Shown here: positions 33,643 through 46,144 of the stretch, one piece after another
Position numbering within the stretch: the first letter of the stretch is position 1
Layout of the letters: every line of letters begins with the position of its first letter
Source of the DNA: Amaurobius ferox
Lineage: Eukaryota > Arthropoda > Arachnida > Araneae > Amaurobiidae
Direction: 5' to 3'
Assembly (NCBI GenBank): GCA_951213105.1
Contig: OX578152.1
Coordinates: forward strand, 72,114,680 to 72,178,679
Length of the DNA stretch: 64,000 nucleotides
Translations under genes and position numbers: made by a program
The notes under the pieces: generated by a model
Seen by the model: only the letters and a program-made list of their open reading frames with translations
Told to the model about the DNA's origin: nothing
The model's database searches: none

Positions 33643-35719
33643 TTATATATCGAAGGTGTTGCCAAAATCAGTACTAAATGCGTCTTCTTCGGTATTGTGA
33701 AAAACATAATAATGTTTGATGAGGCCCAATGGATAATTCTGTGTTATTGCCTCCACGATAAAAATTGCGTCGCACTTCACGCGATTGCTTCTATACGTAT
33801 GCATTCTAGCGTTGCGTATGAAATGATTCACTATGACGTTACGAAAAGTGGTATAACTCAGATTTGACTTCCAATTGATGATGTAATTGATATCAATATC
33901 GAAGTGCATTCGTTTGTCGTAAAGTCGTGCGTACGTGGGTTCGTTTTCCGTGAAGTTGATAGTAATATCGAGGTAATTAATCTCGTTTTTTTTAAGTTCG
34001 TAGGTCTCGATAAGTTCCAGATTTGATGCATAAAATCCGATGTCGAAGTTAATGCTGTATGTATTAAGTTCAATTAAGACATCATCGACGAAGCGTAAAT
34101 AGGGCATTTCGTTAAATATATGTGTACCCTCTTCGTATTTATTAAGGTAAAGATCCGCCAACATGGAGGAGCAGCCCCCCGCCCATAGGAGCACCTGTCT
34201 TTTGTTGATAGTATGCGATTCCGTTAAATAAAATATTCTCGTAAAGTACAATATTCAGAATAGCCTTGAATTTGTGCAATGCAATGTATTTATGCATTTT
34301 GTAGTTACCATGAATTTCGACGATAATATCGTAAAGGTCTTCGAGTTTAATGTTATTGAAAAGGTCCTTGAAATCGTAGCTTTTGTATATCAGTTGTGTA
34401 GGTTGATTGCGTATACTATTGATCACCTCAGTACTATTTTTGATCATTATGGATCCGCTTTTTAATATCGGTGCCATGATAGGTTTCAACAAAGTTAAAA
34501 GTTTTGTATTTGCTGTCGTAATATATGCCTTGAATTCAACAGTCACCTGGCGAAACTTTACAGGCGATTTGTGCAGTTTTGGTATCATAACCAAATAGGG
34601 ATAGCGAATATGTTTTATGTCTATACCAATACGGTTATGCAATGCACGGATTTTGTTTTCGATTTCCCTTTTAGGTGATTTTAGTAAGGTATACATTTCT
34701 TCATCATTATAGCTGAGATTGAGGAGGTTGTTATAATATCTGATACAGGTAAAAATATAGTTTGAAGTAACCTTATCAGTATATGTAATAACATATTCCT
34801 GTTTAATATCATTCAAGACCTTTTTACACATTTTGTATTCTTCACGTTGCTTAGAAGAATTATGATAGTAAAATTTAAAATCCGTTCAGATGTGATCTCG
34901 CCATTCATTAAATGAAGACAAAGGCATATTATATCGTATAGCCCTTTTATAAACGAACTCATTAAGTTCGCAATTAAAAGACGTGCCAATCCCGTTAAAA
35001 ATCTGTATCCTGAATTTGGTGCCGAGTTTCAAAAATGCTCCAAGTTTGGCGTCCCTTATGATATCCAGATTTCCAGTAATGATATGACCATTATCTTTGT
35101 TGATATATGTGCTTGAGGTGCAGTTACAAGTTAAGTTGGTGCACTGGTACATATTTCTGACGATGTCATTATAATTAAAAACCCTGCGTCCGTTTGGCCT
35201 AATAAAACGATGCTTGATGGAAACAGCAGTATTCAAGATGGGGAGTAGCGTGGCTCGGTTATTTAGAATTTTACCGAAAGGTATACTGTTAAAACCCTTA
35301 TTTTGGAAGGTTGTAATAAAGAACTCCTTATCAGTAGGTCGTTTCTTCTCACGATCCAACTTGACGTGAAATCTCGTAGCTCTTAATTTTAACATATCGA
35401 GAAGGATAGCAAAATTGGTAGTCGTGAAATTCGGTTTACGTGTTCGTTCATCCGTAATTGGTTTATTTTTACAATAATCCCAGTTTCGTTTTAAAAAACG
35501 TATAAGGATTCCATAAGCAATATTTTTGATCCAGGTGGTCTTAACTTCTTGGAAGTTTGACATCTGCTCGATAAAATTATCCAAATGCACAATTGTGTTG
35601 AAAAATGGAATTCAGGACATTCTTTTTCTACGTTTATTTCTTACTAGCAGCATACCCGCTCTTCGTACGGAGTATATAATATGAAGAAACTTATAATTCG
35701 CAATCATGTGCAAATTCTG
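33643..35719 (-). CDS. Penelope-like RT with two in-frame TGA codons
   Basis: RT of a Penelope-like retroelement, transcribed leftwards. In order: basic segment 'RNKRRKRMS', TGA at 35612-35614, 'VFNYNDIVRNM', a Cys cluster 'CTNLTCNC' with 'GHIITGNLDIIRDAKLGAFL', TGA at 34886-34888, 'YVITYTDKVTSNYIF', 'YLVMIPKLHKSP', 'YKSYDFKDLFNNI' (first catalytic Asp region), 'YQQKTGAPMGG', then after a +1 slip 'CSSMLADLYLNKYE', the catalytic 'LRFVDDVLI', 'NYLDITINF', 'DINYIINWKSN'. From 35719 to about 34181 (513 codons) the only stops are the two TGAs; no TAA or TAG occurs. The slip lies in a run of six C (34175-34180, plus strand), one more than the frame needs. TAA ends it at 33643. No clear ATG context was chosen; in-frame ATGs exist near the start. 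It may be a damaged copy, or TGA may be read as selenocysteine. Confidence 0.8.
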
Positions 35720-37544
35720 TTAAAATATTAAATTTATTGCTCACAAAGAGAAGTTTAAGAATATCTGTTCTCACTATGCAAAATTATCTTCACGGGCAGA
35801 TCTGAAGAATAAAACATTCTGGATCCTTTTGTAAGCAAATTTACAAAAAAAAGGAATTGAATCATTATATGCAACCCCGTACTACTTATATTGTCGTAGA
35901 TTAGAAAATATGCCAGTGTGTTAGTAGAAGATTACCCGTATTACAATATGAGTCTCAAAAATATTTGCCTAAATAAAGGAGATGACGTAATAAATTGAAA
36001 ATATCAATAATCCCCGTAATCTTTTACCAGAAGGTCGTAATTGATTCCAATATATGCCAAGATATATCAAAATATATGACAATATACCTGTACTACTTAT
36101 ATTCTCGTAGATTAGAAGATATAATGCATTTGCAGAAGATTACTCGTACAACGTACTATATATGAGTTTCAACAATTTTCGTCATAATAAAACAATGTCA
36201 TAATAACTTGAAAATATCAATAATCCCTGAATCAAAAGTCCCCGAAAATATCAATAATAATAATGTTTAAACCTGAAGACCGTAATTGATATTATCCAGT
36301 CAAAAATGCAATGTCAATGAAATTTATTTTATATACATGTCTTTATTATTCAAATCGGAAAAGATTTAACATAAAATCGTATGCCGCATAACACATTGGA
36401 TCCGTTGCTAAGCGACATGATATCATTTGCTTCAAATACATTGATGGAAATCATATCATCTGAATAATGCGACCTCCATGGAAGGTTTGGCGTCATTTTA
36501 GTCAATTTAGCGATAACTTAAAAAATCCACAAATTTATCGCCAAGTGGGACTGTAGAACAGATAGTCCCATTTTGCCACAAATTGACGAAACATCATCAC
36601 AATACTATCCCCTAACAAAACACAATTATTTTCATTTATTAAGCGCGATTTTATCAATTCTATGATATTTTTATGGATCCACAAATATTTTTATCAATTT
36701 GGTGAAATTTAAAAAATTCGTTAAATGGTCGTAACTAACCTACTAAGTAGGATGGATGGACTGTCCGACAAATGCTACCGAAACATCATTTCAGTACTCT
36801 ATTCCAAAAAAACAAATCATTGATTTGCGTCATTTTTATAAATTTGGAAACATTTCTGCTAATTTGGTAAAGTTTAAGAAAAGTTACCAAGTTATTTAAA
36901 GATATTCCGCTAAACTCGTAGCTCTAAATTTGTAGATCTGAAGAATAAAATATTCTGATCCCGTTTGTATATACTAAATGAAAACACTAAAATTGTATTA
37001 TAAGATACAGCCGTTCTACTCTTTTTCTGCTTCAACAATCGGCTATATGAATTTATTGGGTAAACACAATATATGAGTTTATTAGCTAAACACAATATAT
37101 GAGCTGGAAACCTCTTTGCTAAAATAAATGAAAATGATGTACGCAGTTCGCAATTTATATAGTTAAAGGAACAACCAAACCTTTTATTTAAAAATATATT
37201 TTTACATCCATTTATTTATTATTCAAATAGAAAAAAAAATAATAAATATTAACAACACATTTAATTTCATTCCGTTGCCGAGCAATATGATATAAAATAG
37301 AGTCTTCATAAAATGCGAAATTAAATAGCCATTTTGATTTCTTTATACTTTTAATCGTTGAGTAAAAGCTTGTGAAATATAACCACGGAGGTAGATTTTT
37401 CCATTTAAATTCATGTTTTAAACAATTCGTGTTTTCCGATAGTGACTAATTAATGCAAAAATCCTGCACCAAACTCGGAAATAAAGTTTTATTTCATTTC
37501 GCCGTTTTAAACAAACGATTTTCATCCTTTCCGTTTGAATAAAC
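35720..37544. other. AT-rich interval between RT and endonuclease regions
   Basis: Non-coding. It contains 'ctgaagaataaaa' twice (35800 and 36940) and 'ggcgtcattttagtcaattt' motifs reminiscent of the family A interior. Whether it is an intron, an insertion or a junction between two element copies cannot be decided by eye. Confidence 0.4.
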
Positions 37545-37910
37545 CACGGAGTTGGAGAGTATAACTCATAGGAAAAAGTTCCGTTTTTCATTAATATCTC
37601 GACAACTCCTGGTCTTAGAAACTCGAAACTTGGACTAAATTTATGGGGGCTATTTCAAGGCTATCCACAAAATTTCATTAAATTCGGTTCAGCCGTTTTT
37701 CCGTGATGATGAGACAAACAAAAATTTCGTTTTTTACTAATATCTCGAGAACATTGGTCGTAGAAACTCAAAACACGGACTAAATTTTAAGTGGGGCTAT
37801 TTCTAGGCTACCCACCAAATTTCATCAAATTCGGTTCAGCCGTTCTCCCGTGATGATGGGACAGACAGACAGACAGACAGACAGATTTTCAATTTTATTT
37901 ATATAGATTA
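37545..37910 (+). repeat. Dispersed repeat family E, two-unit copy with (GACA)n end
   Basis: Two tandem units, each 'aatatctcgacaactcctgg' / 'aatatctcgagaacattggt' followed by 'aaatttcat.aaattcggtt', then (GACA)n and 'ttatttatatagatt'. It is the reverse complement of 131-470. Confidence 0.65.
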
Positions 37911-37929
37911 GTGTATTCGTTAACTTAGT

Positions 37930-38622
37930 CCACGATATTAGTTTTCCACGTTTATTTTCTTATTGAATCGTGCCAGTAAATGTCGATTTGGCATTGCTAT
38001 TTCTGCAATATTCGAAGTTATGATTATCATTGTAAATAATGGAGTTAAGTCCGTAAGGAAAAATGGTGGCATATTGTTGAATATGTACTGTCTCCCACCC
38101 TAGGCGTTCCTCAAGTTTGGTCACGATATCCAGTATTTTAACAGTGATATCTTAATCCATGTTGGTTAAAGTGACATAACTCCAAATTCGAAGTTAGTTC
38201 TGCATTGCTGTTGTATTTATTGATCTGACTCTTGTGCAGGTTAATTCGTAAGTTAAGAGAATCTTTAGTTTGATCTATATACTGCAGCTGACATCTCCCA
38301 CAAGTTATAGAGTATATGCAGTTGTAATTTTACAATATATACGATAACCACTATTTCCCTGTGAAATCTGTTGCGAGGCCGCAACAGGATATAGTTTGCA
38401 TCGTCTAGAGTTGCATTTACTAAAATTAAAGGATGTAATATCCGTATGTTTAGTTATCCAAGTAGAGTCATTTATCGCAGTTGAGGAATCGTTGTCTTCT
38501 TTGCCAAATATACAAGGTATTCCATACGGTACATTTTTTATTTTACCACAAGATGGATGACTGTTAGGCTTAAAACAGTGAAGAATAGTACTCATAAGAG
38601 GGTAGCTGGATGATGGTCGCAC
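37930..38622 (-). pseudogene. GIY-YIG endonuclease of a Penelope-like element
   Basis: On the minus strand: 'CNSRRCKLYP' (Cys-rich lead-in), 'GNSGYRIYCKITT', then after a frameshift 'NCIYSITCGRCQLQYIDQTK' (GIY-YIG core; the usual YIG/YVG is YID here), 'LNLRINLHKSQI' (the conserved Arg/His helix), 'CHFNQHG', and after a second frameshift 'ILDIVTKLEERLGW' and 'FPYGLN'. These are the usual C-terminal landmarks of Penelope-like endonucleases, which nick target DNA. It lies upstream of the RT in the same strand sense. Two frameshifts and a replaced YIG Gly suggest it is inactive. Confidence 0.75.
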
Positions 38623-38639
38623 AGTTACCCTAATTCACT

Positions 38640-39287
38640 GTGCTACCGAGCAAATATATGTATATATATTATTGCCAGTCGTTAATATAATTTTATTTGT
38701 ATTCATAGCATTAAAATCGATATATTTATACGCTTATTGTAGACTGTAGATTGTAGATTTCAGAGCACAACCCAGAAACATCCGATCACTATAGCGGCCA
38801 ACGCGCAAAAATGCTGATAGCACAAAACCAACTATATACCTTGAGTCTAAATCAGTAAAGTGCTACGTAGAGCATCATAAAAAGCCATAACCGCAAACTG
38901 TATTATAAGCCAAAAGAGTATGTTCATCTATACGATATTTTACACAATTATATAAATTTCTTTGGGTTTACATAGCGTCGGTGAATATACGACAAATATT
39001 TCGCCAGAAGCCATATGTAAGATTTATTTTAAAAAAGTAATTTAAATGAAGAATCTATTTAAGTATATATCGTTAATAAATTTATACATAAAAAAGCAAT
39101 TTAAATAAATAATCTATTTAAGTAAATATCGTTAATAAATTTATACATAAAATCCATTAAAGCAATAAAAAGGTTATAAGATGAAAGTTTAAAAGACAAT
39201 AAAATTTTTTTTAGACATTTAATATTTAAAAACATTAAAAAGATATTCCAAAGACAAAAACATTAAAACGATAGAAGAGATTGTTAC
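38640..39287. other. AT-rich sequence with no recognised feature
   Basis: Contains a short imperfect duplication, 'agcaatttaaataaataatc' -like, at 39050-39150. No coding signal. Confidence 0.4.
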
Positions 39288-39444
39288 ACGATATGATATC
39301 TTCCCGGCCATCCAAATGGTTTCTCTAAGTCCTCGGACGAGACGGATGGTCTGGGCTTTCGACGATATGATATCCGGCCATTCATCTTGTTGCTCTAAGT
39401 CCTTGGACGAGCCAAATGGTCTGGGCCTTCAACACGATATGATA
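39288..39444 (+). mobile_element. Two SINE-tail mini-elements sharing one target sequence
   Basis: Target ACGATATGATA occurs at 39288, 39362 and 39434. Between the first pair lies a 61-bp unit (39301-39361) with stem GGCCATCC/GGATGGTC and inner hairpin GTCC-TC-GGAC. Between the second pair lies a 59-bp unit (39375-39433) with GGCCATTC/AAATGGTC and GTCC-TT-GGAC. Both end 'tctgggctttcg' or 'tctgggccttca'. The units differ from one another, so they are separate insertions or an old dimer. Confidence 0.8.
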
Positions 39445-39767
39445 CAGCACAACTAATCCCACGCGAAATATAAAATACAAGAAAAAGCTGATCTAAGCAA
39501 TAGAACAAACGACGTTAGTCACAGTTGACCGAAAAATGCGAAGCCCAAGAAGAACAGTAACGCAAAGCATCGTCATATGACGCTCTTAGACCGGGTGGAA
39601 CCACGAGTAGTCCCCGCATCAACGACCAGCTCCCCAAAATTGCTAAGACACCACCCGGAAGACCCTAGACCGCACGGCTGAAGTCCGAGAGTTAACCCAA
39701 ACACTAAATGTAAATTCAAATATGAAATACGGATGTGCGGTGCAGCATGTGCGTATATCTTGATATA

Positions 39768-40200
39768 GAAGTAAGCCAAAAGGCAGAACACATCGTTAAA
39801 CCTGAGATTCAAATGAAAAGCGCGTAATACTGAGACAAAAAGGCGCAATGCAGCACTGTAAATCCCCATATACATATAAGTTTCAAAAAGAACAATTTGT
39901 GGAAATAAGCTATCAGGGATATACGAAAAGGCCTAGGGGGATTGTGAACCCTAGTTCCCGGTTATAGTCGACTTTTACTCCTTAAGAAACACTCCCGGAG
40001 CCGATATATGCCTGAGGCCAAATTTTCCTAAAGCATTTGAACAAAAGACGCCCCCGGCACGAAGAAACGAGGACAACGAGGACATACAAAGTAAAAGGTC
40101 TGCATCTAAGATGGAAAAAGTTGAAAAGCATAATAACCACTTTTAGGTAAAAGATATAAACATCACACAACATGATGAACGAGCCAAACTAAATAGAAAA
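39768..40200 (-). repeat. Terminal direct repeat (pLTR), 5' copy of the Penelope-like element
   Basis: Near-identical partner of 33174-33603, upstream of the endonuclease region in minus-strand sense. Boundaries are set by loss of similarity at ~39766 and ~40200. 39445-39767, on its left, is unassigned. Confidence 0.7.
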
Positions 40201-40246
40201 AGAAAATATATCAATACGTTTATGCAAAAATATTTCAGCATTTATG

Positions 40247-40666
40247 ACAAAATTTCAGCATTTTATCATAAATGTCCCAGAGATATGTTTAAACAAAGTT
40301 GGTGAGGGATTAATCACAAATTAAAATGTAAATGTTTACAGCAAGAGTGCAAATGGCGCAACACAAAAATGCATCATATGCAAATAATATCTACCTCTTA
40401 TCTTTAATGGATATTTGTCATTTATGGAAATTTTGAACACGCTTTGTAATACTTGTGTAAAGTTATTATTTTTACAGAGTGTAGATACTTTTGTACCAAT
40501 AAACAGAAAATTAGTATTTATGTAATCATTGTTTTCTTTCGTAATTTGTGTATGATCTCTGAAACGCGATCTGCTGACATGATTTTTTCCTTCTGAGAAT
40601 CCATGTCGATGCCTGTCCTTGCAGATCTCTGATGGGACTTTTTATGGTAAAATGCTGAAATTTTGT
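40247..40666. mobile_element. Possible MITE with ~40-bp inverted ends
   Basis: The left end 'acaaaatttcagcatttta' and right end 'taaaatgctgaaattttgt' are complementary, and similarity continues into 'cataaatgtcccagagat' against 'atctctgatgggacttttt'. No TSD or superfamily signature was recognised. Confidence 0.5.
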
Positions 40667-40848
40667 ACATCCCCTTATTAGTGTATGGGGCACATTTTAC
40701 TCATTGGAAATGTTTTTGTAAGGGGGCCGTATAAAAATTTAAATTTTGTATTTCTTAAAATTTAATTCCCTTGAAAATTTTAATCGATTTCTAAAAATTC
40801 TGTATCCTCTTTTAAGCAACTTTGTAATTTATTATATATGTCTAGGAC

Positions 40849-40854
40849 ATATAT

Positions 40855-40921
<67 letters not shown>

Positions 40922-40928
40922 CACACAC

Positions 40929-40960
<32 letters not shown>

Positions 40961-40963
40961 ATA
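40849..40963. repeat. TA/CA microsatellite, left of Tigger
   Basis: (TA)n followed by short (CA)n and (TG)n tracts. It ends with the TA that abuts the Tigger element. Confidence 0.85.
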
Positions 40964-42134
<1,171 letters not shown>

Positions 42135-42171
42135 GTGAATAAGAACAGACCAATTGTACACACCAACCCAA

Positions 42172-42360
42172 TTATTTATCGTCATAGTTTACCGGGTCGG
42201 AAATGAAACGTAAAGTCGTTACAGACCGCTTATTCGTTGGGAAGCGGCCGCTCCGCAAACTTAAAATCGTCATTCTGGTTGTTATTTTGTGGTTAAAGAA
42301 GAAAACTACATATGCAAATTTCCCGCTCGCCTTGACCACTCGACCACCGCGTCGGCAATA
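42172..42360 (-). repeat. tRNA-like A-box sequence
   Basis: On the minus strand 'gccgacgcggtggtcgagtgg' followed by 'tcaaggcg' resembles the 5' half of a tRNA-Ser/Leu type, with an A box (TGGTCGAGTGG). No B box or 3' half was seen. It may be the head of another SINE. Confidence 0.3.
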
Positions 42361-42369
42361 TGATGAATG

Positions 42370-43890
42370 TTTTAAAATCAATCTATAACTACCATCAAAG
42401 TAATGAAAATAAATTAGTATACTAATATATTTGCTCTTTTACATACCGTTTCCATCGTGCATTGATGATTTTCTTTAAAAGCTAGACCATTCAATGAACT
42501 GGTCTTGTGACATTAATAGTTGTTACTAGTTTCTGAAACTGCTTGACGCCATGTTTAAGAAAGTCGCCTTCCATGAGACATTTGAATTCTATAATAGAAC
42601 GTTTCAACTTAAACCTTTAAATACTTTTATAGTAGAAAATATCTAATTAAAAGTCAAATAATTTGTACTTAAATTATAATTTATTCTACAAAGAGTAGTT
42701 AACAAAATGACTGACAGTCCACAAACCGCCTTTGAGACTCAAGGCCTCAAATGGTGAATTCTCCTGACTTGCTATTGTATCCTCATTCAGCCTTACTTGT
42801 TCCGTTCTAAATCGCTGATAAATAAATGAATAAATTGATTATAATAGAACCATGTCGTCCAGGTTCATCAGCGTAGCTTGTTTATTTGGCAAATATTATG
42901 AGTGTTTTTAAATCAATCTATAACTACCATCAAAATATATTAGTATAACTGTATATTTTTTTATTTTATTTACAATTTCTCTCTGAGGCTAGCAGAGTTT
43001 ATTTTAAAAGCGAGAACTTTTTGTGAGGTGGTCTTGTGACATTAAAATGTGCAAATAGAAACAGTGTTAGTTGTTACAAGTATCTGGAACTGCCTTGACG
43101 AGATTTCGAAGTAATTCTCCTTGTACGGGACATTTGCATTCTACAATATGACATTTCAACTTAATCTTTTAAATACTTTTATAGTAGAAAATGCCTCATT
43201 AAAAGAGAAATTGGTAATTAAATTATAATTTATTCTACAAAGAGTAGCTAACAAAATGACTGACAGCTCACAAACTGCCTTTCAGACTCAAAGTCTCAAG
43301 TGGCGAATTCTCTGATTTGCTATTGTATCCACCTTCAGCCTTACTTGTTCCGTTTTATATCTTTGAGAAATAAATGAGTAAATTAATAAAATCATTATAA
43401 TACAACCATGTTCAGGTTCATCAACATATCTTGTTTATTTGACAAATGTTATGAATTGTTTAAATCAATCTGAAACTACCATTAAAGTAATGAAAATAAA
43501 TTAGTATAATTATGTATTTCTGACGTTATCTGCTTCTCTCTGAGTCTAGGAGTGCTTATAAGCGAGACTACTCTTTGAGCCGGTCTTGTGACATTAATAT
43601 ACGTAAATAGAAGCGATATTATTGTTGGCTGTTATCAATATCTGAAATTATCTGACGCCATATCAAATGAATTCTCCTTGTACTGGACTTTTGAAGTCTA
43701 CAATAAGACGTTTCAACTTAATTTTTTAAATATTTTTATAGTAGAAAATGTCCCATTAAAAGAGCAATTGGTACTTAAATTATAATTTATTCTACAGAGA
43801 GTAGTTAACAAAATGATTGACAGTCCATAAACCTTTTAGATTCAAAACCTCAAAAGCGAGTTTTGTGACTTGCTATTGTATCCTCGTTCA
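42370..43890. repeat. ~545-bp tandem repeat, about 2.8 units
   Basis: The landmark 'aatctataactaccat' (or 'aatctgaaactaccat') recurs near 42380, 42917 and 43468. Units share 'ggtcttgtgacattaa', 'cgtttcaacttaa', 'ttattctacaaagagtagtt' and 'atgactgacag' in the same order. Divergence of the order of tens of percent; non-coding. Confidence 0.8.
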
Positions 43891-44989
43891 GCCTGAGCTC
43901 TATCTTTTTTGCATTTCAAGATGTTTGCGTGATATGACCCACTTTGCTAGTTACCATAGAGATCTGCAACATTTGAAACACATAGCAAATTTTCTTGGTG
44001 TCCCGCGTTAAAGAGAGTAAGTACTTCCTATTCCTTGCTGAGGAGCAAATAAAACGTGGAATAGGTCCATGGATGCTGGCCTCGTTACTGTGAATGGGAT
44101 TGTAAAAAAGATTCACCTTTCTAATTAGCTTTTCAACGTGCAACTAATAAAATTGTATGGATACACGTCAATTTAGCAAAAACTGTAACTTAAAATAAAG
44201 ACAATGAGACGCTTGACAGGTTACGATTGGCACTCTTGACTTCTCGTTCTTCACTCAATGCGTGTTAAACCCTTGTATAATTTCCTGGATATATAGCAAG
44301 GTTTATAGATACTACAGGTTGGCCCACTCGGGGAGACGGGATTAGTCCACTGAAAAGGGAGGAAGGTTGTGGCGTCAAAGTGGCTAAATGCTAATTTCCT
44401 GCTTTCTTTCGTGTGTTCTTCAAATTTGAAATAGTTTTTTACAATATTCACTGAAATGAGCTAAATTGGCAACCTAAAATGATTCACAAATTATTCTGCA
44501 GTAGGAAAGTGAATTTCCCAGAAGTAAGCGATAAAATTCTTATTTTATATTCAAGATTGAGAATTTCTATTCGCATTACGTATGTCAATCGAAATTTATT
44601 AAACATGCTAATGATAAAAAAGTTCAGCGAAAAAATGCTCAATTTTTAAAACTGAAAAAACGTTTTTGCTTTAATTTTTATTAAAAAAGTAATAATAATA
44701 AAAAATTATTTGTCAATCAAATTTTTAAATTAGTGATAACTAATTATCACTTTACCTTTTTAATCTATATTATGCAATTGTATTGAGTACTTAACATTTT
44801 TTATCAATTAATATTTTATTGAAAAATAATTATTTCTATAAACATATTTTAAATGCTCTCAAATAGCGAACTATATATTTGGATTAAGTATTATTTAATA
44901 GATTTAAAAATTATTATTATTTTATTTTTAAACGTTGATCTAAAATTTGAGTAAATAAACTGGCTAGATTGCTTAGAGAAATACAAATT
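43891..44989. other. Unassigned AT-rich sequence
   Basis: Becomes strongly AT-rich after 44450. No gene, tandem or inverted repeat recognised. Confidence 0.4.
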
Positions 44990-44999
44990 AAGATACACA

Positions 45000-45480
45000 T
45001 TTGTTTTAATGTAAATGTGCTAAATAGTCGTATAAATGCAAATTAAACTAAATATTTGTATAAACGTAAATTGAGCTAAATATCTGTAAAAATGTGAATT
45101 GGACTAAATATCTATATAAATGTAAACTGATCTAAATAACTGCGTAATTATATATTAAGTCAAATATTTGAATAACCTTACATGTTTATTCAAATGTAAG
45201 TTTATTCATATATTTGACTTAATATATAATTATCCAGACTTTGCCACTGATGAAGGACGTTTTGTAATTTTAAGCACCTCATAAATATTCATATAACTGT
45301 AAATTGAACTAAATATTTGTATGAACGTAAATTGAGCTAAATATCTGTAGAAATATAAATTGAGCTAAATATTCGTAAAAATGTAAATTGGACTAAATAT
45401 CTATATAGTTGTAAACTGATCTAAATATCAGCGTAATTATATATGAAGTCAAATATTTGAATAGACTTACATGTTTGTTA
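45000..45480. repeat. Short-period (~28-bp) tandem repeats in two blocks
   Basis: Units of the form 'gtaaattgagctaaatatctgta' repeat in 45030-45180 and again in 45295-45450. Both blocks end 'aagtcaaatatttgaata', so the whole block is duplicated. 45200-45235 is an inverted copy of the block end. Confidence 0.7.
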
Positions 45481-46090
45481 AATTTTCTTTTTATGTATTT
45501 GTGTGTTTTAATACATGCAAAAATGATATTTTAATAAAACCGCATTATTTAATTATAAAATTATTAAATTGTATTTGTGTTTATTGTTGTTCTCTAATGT
45601 CGTTAATGTTCAGAATAAAAAACACTTACAGTTATAACAGTAGAACAATTCGGAAATAGCTCCAAATAAGTTCGGATTTTTAAACTTTACCTACTATATA
45701 CCATTGATTCGCATAGCGAAGCGAGCGGCTTCGAGCAACTTTGACGTCATCGTTCCCTGTTTCCGCCAACCAATACCGTGAGACTAGCGAGTAGATGGAC
45801 CAACCTGTAGCATCTATAAACCTTGGATATATAGCACATTTTTCTTTGCTTCTGTCGACGAATCTATTGGTTACTTTGTATTTTACGATCTACTATTACT
45901 TATATATTTTGTAATTAAATGTTCTTATATATATCAATATTAAAATGATAAATATTCAAATCTTGTCTCACGGTTGAGGCCTGTATATTAGAGCTTATAT
46001 TCGTCACCTACAATTTACATTGACACTGATAAAGGACGTAATGATTTCCGAAAATGTTATGGATTTGTAATTTTAAGCACGTCGTAAATG
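45240..46090 (+). repeat. Two copies of a 'ctgatgaaggacg' block (possible Penelope-type tail)
   Basis: 'cactgatgaaggacg' (45247) and 'cactgataaaggacg' (46025) are each followed by 'tttgtaattttaagcac' and 'taaat'. Copy 2 holds 25 extra bases including 'ttccgaaaa'. The order CTGATGA - GGA..TCC - GAAA - GTC recalls a hammerhead ribozyme as found in some Penelope-like elements, but stem II is only 3 bp and stem I is not convincing. Confidence 0.3.
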
Positions 46091-46144
46091 GTGTTCTTAT
46101 TAAAGACAATTTAATTTACCAAATTTGGTCGTTTTTATTTTATT

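Noticed and set aside
39301..39433. Hammerhead ribozyme reading of the mini-element (GTCC..GGACGA resembles stem II)
   Set aside because: The required CUGANGA and GAAA core bases are absent from all five copies; a plain two-stem hairpin explains the covariation.
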